From Gammaproteobacteria bacterium (GTDB lineage Bacteria > Pseudomonadota > Gammaproteobacteria > Steroidobacterales > Steroidobacteraceae), in NCBI GenBank assembly GCA_009923475.1, contig RFTM01000052.1, positions 1 to 8,810 on the forward strand: a stretch of DNA of 8,810 bases, read 5' to 3'. The notes beneath the pieces are model-generated. The model made no database searches, was not told where the DNA came from, and saw nothing but the letters and a program-made list of their open reading frames with translations. Of this stretch, positions 1 through 7,127 are shown in pieces; positions within the stretch are counted from its first letter, which is position 1; the number at the start of each line of letters is the position of its first letter. The position numbers and the translations under genes are program-made.

Positions 1-264
1 CCCACAGGGTCCGTTGCGCAATTGTTTGGGGCAATTCATGGGGCAGGACATGCCGGTGGAGCTCAGCACGCACTGCCCGCACATCTTGCAGTCGAAGAGG
101 AAGCCTTTCGTGCCGCGCTCGAGCGCCGCGAACGGCCGCTCCAGCCTGCCGTCGCCGATGCGGCGGGTGACCGGCCGCAAGGCCACCAGCAGGTCCTCGA
201 GCAGGCGGTACAGGCGGTTCAGGCCGCGCGCATGGCGCACCGACCAGAGACGCACGTGGTACAT
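1..264 (-). CDS. Methylenetetrahydrofolate reductase C-terminal-domain protein (MetV-like), partial at its C-terminal end
   Basis: The first 88 codons of a minus-strand gene whose end lies beyond position 1. The ATG at 264-262 follows the stop of the upstream gene by one base, so translation is probably coupled; no strong ribosome binding site is seen. The translation has a basic, Leu/Arg-rich N-terminal segment, then a cysteine cluster: FLFDCKMCGQC with Cys59, Cys62 and Cys65, then Cys74 and Cys78 in CPMNCPK, then Cys87 in NGPCG. This is the signature of the MTHFR C-terminal domain family. In acetogens the stand-alone version, MetV, partners the catalytic MetF and binds metal or Fe-S through such cysteines. 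The inferred role here is a subunit or electron-transfer partner of a 5,10-methylene-/5-methyl-tetrahydrofolate reductase, used to oxidise methyl groups delivered by the corrinoid protein. Family assignment is fairly sure; the role is inferred, and whether a MetF follows cannot be seen. Confidence 0.85.
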   Translation of the reverse strand, partial: MYHVRLWSVRHARGLNRLYRLLEDLLVALRPVTRRIGDGRLERPFAALERGTKGFLFDCKMCGQCVLSSTGMSCPMNCPKQLRNGPCG

Positions 265-265
265 G

Positions 266-586
266 TCAGGCGTCCGTGGCCGGGGGCGGCGCGGCGAGGC
301 CCTTGGCGCGGATCAGCCGGTCGAGGTCCTCGTCGCTGTAGCGCGCCTCGATGGCGGCCGCGGCGGCCGCGGCCTCCGCCTGCAGGTCCTCGCCGCAGGG
401 GGTCGGCGCGCTGCGGGTCCACTCGGCGATGTAGGCGTCCGAGGAGCCCTTGCCGGCGCGCATCGCGGCGCGGTCGACCGCCTCCTGGAAGCGCGCCGAC
501 AGCATGACCTTCGAGGTCTCGCGGCCGCGCTTGACCACGACCTGCGACGGTATGTCGCGCCAAGAGATGATGATCAGGCTGGCCAT
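266..586 (-). CDS. Small 'virulence factor' family protein (PF13769-like) of a corrinoid methyl-transfer operon
   Basis: Encodes 106 residues starting MASLIIISWRDIPSQVVVKR. The run RDIPSQVVVKRGR (residues 10-22), followed by FQEAVDRAAMRAG and SDAYIAEW, is the core that databases label 'virulence factor'. I know of no demonstrated virulence role, and the setting argues for methyl-group metabolism. A seven-alanine run (72-78) precedes an acidic, helical C-terminus (YSDEDLDRLIRAKG). There is no signal peptide or membrane segment, so it is probably cytoplasmic. The start is well supported: the ATG overlaps the DUF1638 stop by one base (TGATG), and an AGGAGG lies 10 bases upstream (plus-strand 597-602), inside the end of the DUF1638 gene. 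The MetV-like gene starts one base after its stop. Function is unknown; co-location suggests an accessory protein for corrinoid or folate methyl transfer. Confidence 0.85.
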   Translation of the reverse strand: MASLIIISWRDIPSQVVVKRGRETSKVMLSARFQEAVDRAAMRAGKGSSDAYIAEWTRSAPTPCGEDLQAEAAAAAAAIEARYSDEDLDRLIRAKGLAAPPPATDA

Positions 587-1212
587 CAGTGCTGCGCCTC
601 CTGTGCGGCGACGGGAACGGCGGCGAAACGGCGCAGGCTGCGCTCGAGACCGCCATAGCCGGTGTGACGGAAGTGGTATTCGAGGCCGAGCCGCTGCGCG
701 ATCGCTTGGGCGGCGGCGACGCTGTCGGCGTCCGGGCGCTGTCCGAGGTAGACGAGCCGGCGGTAGTTGCCGAAGTATTGCGACTGCAGCTCCGGGTGGC
801 GGTCGAGGCCGAGGCCGCGGAACACGAGGCGCTCGAAGTGGCGCACCAGGAAATCGGTCAGGAAGAAGCTGCCGGGCTCGCTCTCCGCGAGCTCCGCGAA
901 GGCCTCGGGGCCGGCGAAGAACTGGTAGCAGTGCACGCCCTCGATGCGCTCCACGCCCGCCTCGCGCAGCACCGCATCGAGCGCGCCGGTGGTGCCGCAA
1001 TCGGCGTAGGCGACGAAGATGTCCTCGTACTGCGACCGGTGGGCGGCGATGGCGTCGCGGACGGCGGGCGCGATGCGCTCGGGCCGGTTGTGCAGTTCGG
1101 GCGGCAGGCAATGCACGTCCAAGGCGAGCCAACGATGGGCGCCGCGCAGCGCCGCGATCTCGTGGGCGAGCGCGCCGCAGGCGATCACGAGCTGGCGGCC
1201 GTCCCGGGCCAC
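586..1212 (-). CDS. DUF1638 domain protein
   Basis: A 208-residue cytoplasmic protein of the DUF1638 family, recognised from LVIACGALAHEI near the N-terminus, LDVHCLPPELHNRPERI (31-47), FVAYADCGTTGALD (66-79), EGVHCYQFFAG (91-101) and FFLTDFLVRHF (116-126). Its four cysteines, 12, 35, 72 and 95, all sit inside these blocks, and His34, His41 and His94 lie close to three of them, so a metal or corrinoid-related site is possible (inference). The start is GTG at 1212-1210; no Met-initiated alternative would keep the conserved first strand. No Shine-Dalgarno is seen in the 10 bases separating it from the corrinoid gene's stop, so it probably depends on translational coupling. The family has no established biochemical function that I know of, but it recurs beside corrinoid proteins and MttB-type methyltransferases, as here. 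Confidence 0.88.
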   Translation of the reverse strand: MARDGRQLVIACGALAHEIAALRGAHRWLALDVHCLPPELHNRPERIAPAVRDAIAAHRSQYEDIFVAYADCGTTGALDAVLREAGVERIEGVHCYQFFAGPEAFAELAESEPGSFFLTDFLVRHFERLVFRGLGLDRHPELQSQYFGNYRRLVYLGQRPDADSVAAAQAIAQRLGLEYHFRHTGYGGLERSLRRFAAVPVAAQEAQH

Positions 1213-1222
1213 GAGGGGGCTC

Positions 1223-1927
<705 letters not shown>

Positions 1928-1932
1928 CTCAG

Positions 1933-1938
1933 CCCTCT
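1933..1938 (-). promoter_or_regulatory. Ribosome binding site of the corrinoid gene
   Basis: On the minus strand AGAGGG is followed by five bases and then the ATG at 1927. This is the clearest Shine-Dalgarno of the left block. It supports the chosen start and suggests independent initiation here, whereas the downstream genes appear coupled. Confidence 0.65.
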
Positions 1939-1945
1939 GTAAGGC

Positions 1946-1959
1946 CCTGTGAAGACAGG
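1946..1959. repeat. Short inverted repeat in the leader of the corrinoid gene
   Basis: CCTGT and ACAGG flank a four-base GAAG centre, 19 bases before the corrinoid start. It could form a small leader hairpin or be a half-conserved operator. Five-base arms are short enough to occur by chance, so the call is weak. I see no convincing sigma-70 or sigma-54 promoter in the 1928-2036 gap. Confidence 0.25.
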
Positions 1960-2014
1960 CGGATGGTAAGCGCGCCCCCTGCCCGGGACTTTACGTTTAG
2001 CGACGGATGCTTGC

Positions 2015-2034
2015 CCGGCCACGACATCGGCCGG
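2015..2034 (-). terminator. GC-rich hairpin just after the regulator gene (possible weak terminator)
   Basis: CCGGCC and GGCCGG form a perfect six-base stem around an eight-base loop, starting two bases after the regulator's stop codon on the minus strand. No T-run follows on that strand, so it is not a classical intrinsic terminator. It may attenuate read-through from the regulator gene into the corrinoid operon, or protect the mRNA 3' end. Confidence 0.35.
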
Positions 2035-2036
2035 AA

Positions 2037-3011
2037 CTACGCGGGACGACGCCTTTCGGCGCTCGGCGGCCGACCGAAGTGCTGCCGGTAGCAGCGCGAG
2101 AAATGCGGCGGCGACTGGAACCCGCAGGAGGCCGTGACCTCCATGATGGGCATCGCCGTCTGCAGCAGCAGCTCGCGCGCCCGCCGCAGCCGGATCTCCA
2201 TGTAGTACCGCTTGGGCACGCAGTTGAGGTACCGCTGGAACAGCCGCTCGATCTGCCGCCGCGACAGCCCCGTCTCGCGCGCGATGGCGTCGAGCGACAG
2301 CGGCCGCTCGATGTTCTCCTCCATCAGCTGCGCCACCTTGATGAGGCTGCGGTGCGTGAAGCCGAGCTGGGCGCGCAACGGCACGTACTGGTTGTCGTGG
2401 TCGTCGCGCACGCGCGCCACGACGAACTGCTCCGAGACCTGGTGCGAGATGTGGCGCCCGTGCTGCCGCTCGATGAGGTTGAGCATCAGGTCGAGCGGCG
2501 CCGTGCCGCCCGAACAGGTGTAGCGGTCGCGGTCGATGGTGAAGAGCTGCGTGATCTCCACCAGCGGGAATTCCTCGCGCAGCGCGTGCACGTTCTCCCA
2601 GTGGATGGTGGCGCGGTAGCGGTTGAGCAGCCCGGCGCGGGCCAGCACGTAGCCGCCGGTGCACAGCGCGCCCAGCGCGCCGCCCGCCTCCGCGCGGCGG
2701 CGCAGGGCCTTGGCGAGCTGGGCGGAGACGGTGTCGCGCACGTCGATGCCGCCGCAGACGAACAGGATGTCGACCTTGCCCATCTCGGCGAGCGCCACGG
2801 TGGGCGCCATCTGGGTGCCGCAACTGGCGACGACCGGGTCACCCTTGAGCGAGACGATCTGCCACTCGTAGAGCTTGCGGTTGGCGACGCGGTTGGCCAT
2901 GCGCAGCGGCTCGATGGCGTTCGCGAGCGCGATCAGCGAATAGTTGGGCAGGGTCAGGAACGCGTAGCTGCGCTTGCCCGCCGCGGCGCCATGGAGAGGG
3001 TCGGTCTGCAC
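2037..3011 (-). CDS. GlxA/GbdR-type transcriptional regulator (DJ-1/PfpI-like plus AraC HTH)
   Basis: About 324 residues from a GTG at 3011-3009. The N-terminal half is a DJ-1/PfpI-like (class I glutamine amidotransferase fold) sensor domain: FLTLPNYSLIALANAIEPLRMANR near the start (about 18-41), then FVCGG (about 84-88) and the elbow LCTGGYVLARAG with Cys117. The C-terminal AraC domain has two helix-turn-helix units, LSLDAIARETGLSRRQIERL (about 238-257) and MPIMEVTASCGFQSPPHFSRC (about 287-307). This architecture matches GbdR, which in Pseudomonas aeruginosa senses glycine betaine or dimethylglycine and activates betaine, dimethylglycine and sarcosine genes including soxBDAG. Position between the corrinoid and sox blocks supports a similar job, probably for both. 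Start choice: an in-frame ATG at 3059 would add 16 residues, but it lies inside a perfect palindrome and upstream of a -10-like TATACT. The GTG leaves about 12 residues before the conserved domain. Neither start has a clear Shine-Dalgarno. Confidence 0.9.
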   Translation of the reverse strand: MQTDPLHGAAAGKRSYAFLTLPNYSLIALANAIEPLRMANRVANRKLYEWQIVSLKGDPVVASCGTQMAPTVALAEMGKVDILFVCGGIDVRDTVSAQLAKALRRRAEAGGALGALCTGGYVLARAGLLNRYRATIHWENVHALREEFPLVEITQLFTIDRDRYTCSGGTAPLDLMLNLIERQHGRHISHQVSEQFVVARVRDDHDNQYVPLRAQLGFTHRSLIKVAQLMEENIERPLSLDAIARETGLSRRQIERLFQRYLNCVPKRYYMEIRLRRARELLLQTAMPIMEVTASCGFQSPPHFSRCYRQHFGRPPSAERRRPA

Positions 3012-3019
3012 GACGCGGG

Positions 3020-3050
3020 AGTATAGGAGCGCCCGAACGGGGATGTCCAA
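3020..3050 (-). promoter_or_regulatory. Putative promoter of the regulator gene
   Basis: On the minus strand TTGGAC (3050-3045) and TATACT (3025-3020) are separated by 19 bases; shifting to TGGACA gives 18. TATACT is one base off the -10 consensus. The -35 overlaps the palindrome at 3041-3061, so a protein bound there could control this promoter, for example by autoregulation. The predicted transcription start falls next to the GTG at 3011, implying a leaderless or nearly leaderless message. No experimental support is possible from sequence alone. Confidence 0.4.
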
Positions 3051-3061
3051 TTCGGACATCC
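3041..3061. promoter_or_regulatory. Perfect 8-5-8 palindrome, candidate operator in the divergent promoter region
   Basis: GGATGTCC (3041-3048), the spacer AATTC, then GGACATCC (3054-3061), a perfect inverted repeat. It lies in the 103-bp gap between the GbdR-like regulator and the FAD oxidoreductase, overlaps the regulator's putative -35, and sits some 17 bases upstream of the -35 of the plus-strand promoter. That placement suits activation of one side and autoregulation of the other. AraC-family proteins more often bind direct repeats, so another dimeric regulator is also possible. Confidence 0.55.
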
Positions 3062-3077
3062 GGCCGTCGCATTTGGA

Positions 3078-3106
3078 TTGGTCGCGGGGATGCCCCCGGC
3101 TACACT
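3078..3106 (+). promoter_or_regulatory. Putative promoter of the dimethylglycine/sarcosine block
   Basis: TTGGTC (3078-3083) and TACACT (3101-3106) are spaced by exactly 17 bases, with GGC directly before the -10. The -35 is weak, as expected for an activator-dependent promoter with the palindrome just upstream. The expected start of transcription, about 3112-3114, almost coincides with the ATG at 3115. Confidence 0.4.
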
Positions 3107-3114
3107 CTGGGCGG

Positions 3115-5565
3115 ATGAAAACACATGCCAGAGTCGTGGTCATCGGCGGCGGCGCGGTCGGCGTCAGCACCCTCTATCACCTCGCCCTCAAGGGTTGGTC
3201 CGACGTGGTGCTGCTCGAGCGCACCGCCGGCTCGACCTGGCACGCCGCCGGCCTGCTGCCGCTCTTCAACATGAGCTACACGGTCGGCCAGCTGCACAAG
3301 TATTCGGTCGACCTCTACAAGCGCCTGCCCGCCGAGACCGGGCAGGACGTGAGCTTCCATGTCACCGGCAACCTGCGGCTCGCCACCAGCCGCGACCGCA
3401 TGGACGAGTACCTCAAGTACTGCGGCACCGCCAACACCATCGGCGTGCCCTTCCAGGTGATCGGCCCGGACGAGGTCAAGAAGCTTTGGCCGCTGGTCGA
3501 GCTCGGCGGCAAGGACGGCACGGCGCCCATCGTCGGCGCGCTCTACCACCCTGACGACGGCCACATCGCGCCCGCCGACCTCACCATGGCGCTGCGCAAG
3601 GGCGCCCGCGCCCGCGGGGCCGAGATCCACGAACAGACCGAGGTCACCGGCGTCAGCCGCACGCCGTCCGGCGAGTGGCGGCTGCAGACCAACAAGGGCG
3701 AGATCATCGCCGAGCACGTGGTCTGCGCGACCGGCAACTACGCGCGCCAGACCGGCCGCATGTTCGGCATCAACGTGCCGGCCATCCCGGTCGAGCACCA
3801 GTACATCGTCTACGAGGAATCGCCGGAGCTGAAGGCCTACCGCGCCGCGGGCGGCCGCGAGCTCGCCGTGCTGCGCGAATCCGACCAGTCGTACTACCTG
3901 CGCGAGGAGCGCATGGGCTGGATCCTCGGCCCCTACGAGGCCGGCGCACCGGCGCGCTTCGCGGACGGCGTGCCCGAGTGGTTCGGCAAGGACCTGTTCG
4001 ACGGCGACCTCGACCGGCTGCTGCCGCATGTCGAGGCGGCGCAGCGCCGCGTGCCGGCGCTCGAGCGCTGCGGCATCAAGGACATCGTCAACGGCCCGAT
4101 CTCCTACACGCCGGACGGCAGCCCGCTCATCGGCCCGGCCTGGGGCGTCCGCAATCTTTGGCTGAACGAGGGCCACAGCTTCGGCATCACGGCCGCGGGC
4201 GGCTCCGGTTGGCAGATCGCCGAATGGATCGTCGAGGGCGAGCCGGGCATCGACATGCTGGCCGTCGACCCGCGCCGCTACGGCCCCTACACCAGCAAGC
4301 GGTTCGTGGTCGCCAAGAACGAGGAGACCTACCGCAACGTCTTCACGGTGCACTACCCGGACGAGGAGCGCGAGGACGCGCGCCCGCTCAAGACCAGCCC
4401 GATCTACGAGAAGCTGAAGGGCATGGGCGCGGTCTTCGGCCAGCGCTACGGCTGGGAGCGCGCGAACTGGTTCGCGCCGCCGGGCGTCGAGCCGCGCGAC
4501 AAGTGGAGCTTCCGCCGCAGCAACTACTTCGAGCATGTCGGCAACGAGTGCCGCCGCCTGCGCAGCGCCGTCGGCGTCATCGACCTCACGCCCTTCACCA
4601 AGCACGTGGTGCGCGGCCCGGGCGCGGAGGCCTGGCTCGACCGCCTCGTCGCCAACAAGGTGCCCGTCAAGGTCGGTCGCATGGCGCTCTGTCATGCGCT
4701 CACCAAGCGCGGCGGCATCCGCAGCGAGTTCACGATCACCAAGCTCGGCCCGGACGAGTTCTATGTGGTGAGCGCGGGCGCCGCCGAGCGCTACGACGCC
4801 GACTACCTGCAGAAGAACCTGCCGGCGGACGGCTCGGTGCAGCTCTCCAACATCACCATGCAGCGGGGCTGTTTCGTGCTGGCCGGGCCGCGCGCGCGCG
4901 ACGTGCTCGCCAAGCTCACCGACACGCCGCTCGACAACGCCTCCTTCCCCTGGCTCACCGGCCAGGTCGGCGAGGTCGGCATGGCGACCGACGTCTACAT
5001 GCTGCGCGTCAACTTCGTGGGCGCCCTGGGCTGGGAGCTGCACTTCCCGATCGAGTACGCGCACCACCTCTTCGAGGCGCTCTTCAAGGCCGGCGAGGAG
5101 TTCGGCATCGGCATGGCCGGGATGCGCGCGATGGAGTCGCTGCGCATGGAGAAGTCCTACCGCATGTGGGGCAGCGACCTGACCCGTGACTACACCCCCT
5201 TCGAGGCCAGCCTCGACCGTTTCGTGCGCATGAACAAGGGCGACTTCATCGGCAAGGCGGCGCTCGAGAAGCAGCTCGCCGAGGGCGTCCCGCACCGCTT
5301 CATCACGCTCGAGGTGCACGGCGTGACCGACGCCGACCCGCTCGGCAACGAGCCGCTGTTCGCCGCTGACGGCCGCATGGTCGGCCGCGCGACCGCCGGC
5401 TATTACGGCCACGTGCTGCAGAAGAGCCTCGCCATCGGCTACATCAAGCCGGAGTTCGCCGAGGTGGGCACCGAGCTCTCGATCGAGATCCTGGGCGAGC
5501 GCAAGCGCGCCACGGTGGTGGTCGAGTCGCCCTACGACCCGGCCAACGCCGACCTTCGGGCCTGA
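3115..5565 (+). CDS. FAD-dependent dimethylglycine/sarcosine dehydrogenase-like oxidoreductase with GcvT-like folate domain
   Basis: An 816-residue cytoplasmic flavoprotein of the dimethylglycine/sarcosine dehydrogenase family, which oxidises an N-methyl group and passes the one-carbon unit to tetrahydrofolate. The N-terminal Rossmann motif GGGAVG (11-16) and the acidic end of strand 2 (LLER, Glu35) bind FAD. TWHAAG (41-46) matches the site where mammalian family members attach FAD covalently to histidine, here His43. The FAD domain closes near 375 ([20 protein letters not shown]), a middle domain spans about 385-440, a GcvT-like domain about 445-705 ([19 protein letters not shown] near its end), and a GcvT C-terminal barrel about 725-808. 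Length matches the family. The ATG gives a start eight codons before the FAD motif; there is no properly spaced Shine-Dalgarno. It heads the plus-strand block, with soxB 13 bases downstream. Exact substrate (dimethylglycine, sarcosine or another N-methyl amino acid) is not decided by sequence; dimethylglycine is favoured because a sarcosine oxidase follows. Confidence 0.93.
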   Translation: MKTHARVVVIGGGAVGVSTLYHLALKGWSDVVLLERTAGSTWHAAGLLPLFNMSYTVGQLHKYSVDLYKRLPAETGQDVSFHVTGNLRLATSRDRMDEYLKYCGTANTIGVPFQVIGPDEVKKLWPLVELGGKDGTAPIVGALYHPDDGHIAPADLTMALRKGARARGAEIHEQTEVTGVSRTPSGEWRLQTNKGEIIAEHVVCATGNYARQTGRMFGINVPAIPVEHQYIVYEESPELKAYRAAGGRELAVLRESDQSYYLREERMGWILGPYEAGAPARFADGVPEWFGKDLFDGDLDRLLPHVEAAQRRVPALERCGIKDIVNGPISYTPDGSPLIGPAWGVRNLWLNEGHSFGITAAGGSGWQIAEWIVEGEPGIDMLAVDPRRYGPYTSKRFVVAKNEETYRNVFTVHYPDEEREDARPLKTSPIYEKLKGMGAVFGQRYGWERANWFAPPGVEPRDKWSFRRSNYFEHVGNECRRLRSAVGVIDLTPFTKHVVRGPGAEAWLDRLVANKVPVKVGRMALCHALTKRGGIRSEFTITKLGPDEFYVVSAGAAERYDADYLQKNLPADGSVQLSNITMQRGCFVLAGPRARDVLAKLTDTPLDNASFPWLTGQVGEVGMATDVYMLRVNFVGALGWELHFPIEYAHHLFEALFKAGEEFGIGMAGMRAMESLRMEKSYRMWGSDLTRDYTPFEASLDRFVRMNKGDFIGKAALEKQLAEGVPHRFITLEVHGVTDADPLGNEPLFAADGRMVGRATAGYYGHVLQKSLAIGYIKPEFAEVGTELSIEILGERKRATVVVESPYDPANADLRA

Positions 5566-5578
5566 CGGCGGAGCGACG

Positions 5579-6838
5579 ATGGCACGCCAGCGCTTCTCGG
5601 GCCTGTCGCTGCTCTGGAACAGCCTCGGCAAGCACCGCGGCTGGCGCGAGCAGTGGCGTCGCGCCGAGCCGAAGGCCGAATACGACGCGGTCATCGTGGG
5701 CGGCGGCGGCCACGGGCTCGGCACGGCCTACTACCTCGCCGCCGAGCACGGGCTCACCCGCATCGCGGTCGTCGAGAAGGGCTGGATCGGCGGCGGCAAC
5801 ACCGGCCGCAACACCACCATCATCCGCTCCAACTACCTCTTCGACGAGAGCGCGCGCCTCTACGACCACTCGGTGAAGATGTGGGAGGACCTCTCGCAGG
5901 TCCTCAACTACAACGTCATGTTCTCGCCGCGCGGCGTGATGATGCTCGCGCACACCGTGCACGACGTGCAGGTCGCGCAGCGCCACATCCACGCCAACCG
6001 CTGCAACGGCGTCGACAACGAGTGGCTGACCCCCGAGGAGGCCAAGGCCTACTGCCCGCCCCTCAACATCGACCCGGGCCTGCGCTATCCGGTGCTCGGC
6101 GCCGCCCTGCAGCGCCGCGGCGGCACCGCCCGCCACGATGCCGTCGCCTGGGGCTACGCGCGCGCCGCCGATGCGCTCGGCGTCGACATCATCGAGAACT
6201 GCGAGGTGACGGGCATCCGCCGCGACGCCGGCGGCGCGGTGGAGGCCCTCGAGACCACGCGCGGCGTCATCCGCACGCGCAAGGTCGGCGTGGTCGCCGC
6301 GGGCAACACCAGCGTCGTGCTCGGCATGGCGGGCGTGCGCGTGCCGCTCGAGAGCTTCCCGCTGCAGGCCCTCGTCTCAGAGCCCATCAAGCCCGTGTTC
6401 CCCTGCGTGGTGATGTCGAACGGCATCCACGCCTACATCAGCCAGTCCGACAAGGGCGAACTCGTGATCGGTGCCGGCACCGACGCCTACACCTCGTACA
6501 CGCAACGCGGCGCGCTGCACGTCAACATGCACACGCTGGAGGCGATCTGCGAGCTGTTCCCGATGTTCCGCCGCATGCGCATGCTGCGCAACTGGGGCGG
6601 CATCGTCGATGTCACCCCCGACCGCTCGCCCATCATCGGCAAGACGCCGGTGCCGGGGCTCTACGTCAACTGCGGCTGGGGCACGGGCGGCTTCAAGGCG
6701 ACGCCGGGGTCGGCGCATGTCTTCGCCTGGACGCTCGCCCACGACGAACCGCATCCCATCAACGCGCCCTTCACGCTGGAACGCTTCCGCGAGGGGCATC
6801 TCATCGACGAGGCCGCCGCGGCGGCCGTCGCTCACTGA
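5579..6838 (+). CDS. soxB: Sarcosine oxidase, beta subunit
   Basis: A 419-residue catalytic beta subunit of heterotetrameric sarcosine oxidase, which oxidises sarcosine to glycine with FAD and FMN and, with tetrahydrofolate, yields 5,10-methylene-tetrahydrofolate and hydrogen peroxide. The dinucleotide motif [15 protein letters not shown] (about 40-53) is followed by [19 protein letters not shown] (68-86), diagnostic for Sox[17 protein letters not shown] (180-195) holds His186, which by motif corresponds to the histidine covalently bound to FMN in characterised enzymes. [19 protein letters not shown] (339-357) and [11 protein letters not shown] (366-376) close the flavin domain. Length is normal. 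GGAG at 5570-5573 lies five bases before the ATG, fixing the start. It follows the dehydrogenase by 13 bases and precedes soxD by 7, so these are one transcription unit. Confidence 0.96.
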   Translation: MARQRFSGLSLLWNSLGKHRGWREQWRRAEPKAEYDAVIVGGGGHGLGTAYYLAAEHGLTRIAVVEKGWIGGGNTGRNTTIIRSNYLFDESARLYDHSVKMWEDLSQVLNYNVMFSPRGVMMLAHTVHDVQVAQRHIHANRCNGVDNEWLTPEEAKAYCPPLNIDPGLRYPVLGAALQRRGGTARHDAVAWGYARAADALGVDIIENCEVTGIRRDAGGAVEALETTRGVIRTRKVGVVAAGNTSVVLGMAGVRVPLESFPLQALVSEPIKPVFPCVVMSNGIHAYISQSDKGELVIGAGTDAYTSYTQRGALHVNMHTLEAICELFPMFRRMRMLRNWGGIVDVTPDRSPIIGKTPVPGLYVNCGWGTGGFKATPGSAHVFAWTLAHDEPHPINAPFTLERFREGHLIDEAAAAAVAH

Positions 6839-6845
6839 TCCCGCC

Positions 6846-7127
6846 ATGCTGCTCATCCGTTGTCCCCATTGCGGCGAACGCCCGGAACCCGAATTCGCCT
6901 ACGGCGGCGAGGCGCATATCGCCCGCCCTGCCGACCCCTCGGCCGTGAGCGACGATGGCTGGGCGGCCTATCTCTACCTGCGCACCAACGCCAAGGGCCT
7001 GCATGCCGAGCGTTGGCGGCACACGCGCGGCTGCGGGCGCTTCTTCAACGCGCTGCGTGACACCACCACCGATCGCTTCATCGCCACCTACAAGGCCGGC
7101 GAGAGACCGCCGGAGGGTCCGCGATGA
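6846..7127 (+). CDS. soxD: Sarcosine oxidase, delta subunit (zinc-binding)
   Basis: A 93-residue small subunit of heterotetrameric sarcosine oxidase. It starts MLLIRCPHCGERPEPEF and has RHTRGCGRFFN later. Cys6, Cys9, His59 and Cys63 match in spacing and number the zinc ligands of structurally known SoxD proteins. TYKAG near residue 81 is also typical. The ATG is 7 bases after the soxB stop with no evident Shine-Dalgarno, suggesting translational coupling. Its TGA overlaps the soxA ATG (ATGA, four shared bases). Nothing is missing in this subunit, although its partner soxA is damaged. Confidence 0.96.
   Translation: MLLIRCPHCGERPEPEFAYGGEAHIARPADPSAVSDDGWAAYLYLRTNAKGLHAERWRHTRGCGRFFNALRDTTTDRFIATYKAGERPPEGPR
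7112..7117 (+). promoter_or_regulatory. Ribosome binding site of soxA
   Basis: GGAGGG ends six bases before the soxA ATG at 7124 and lies inside the last codons of soxD. It fixes the soxA start and is the strongest Shine-Dalgarno of the plus-strand block. Confidence 0.65.

Noticed and set aside
355..380. Repetitive GGC/GCC run that could be a tandem repeat
   Set aside because: It encodes a seven-alanine run in the 'virulence factor' family protein; ordinary for GC-rich coding DNA.
1988..1999. TAAAGT/TAAACG on the minus strand as a -10 for the corrinoid operon
   Set aside because: No acceptable -35 at 16-19 bases; also no -24/-12 sigma-54 pattern nearby.
2037..3170. Extending the regulator to an upstream ATG at 3170
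   Set aside because: It would overlap the start of the divergent dehydrogenase gene and add about 50 residues of non-conserved sequence through the promoter region and palindrome.
3100..5724. A very long open frame (874 codons) antisense to the FAD dehydrogenase
   Set aside because: It mirrors the codon structure of the plus-strand gene in GC-rich DNA, shows no recognisable domain (repetitive Ala, Val, Arg, Asp, Leu), and spans the dehydrogenase-soxB boundary.
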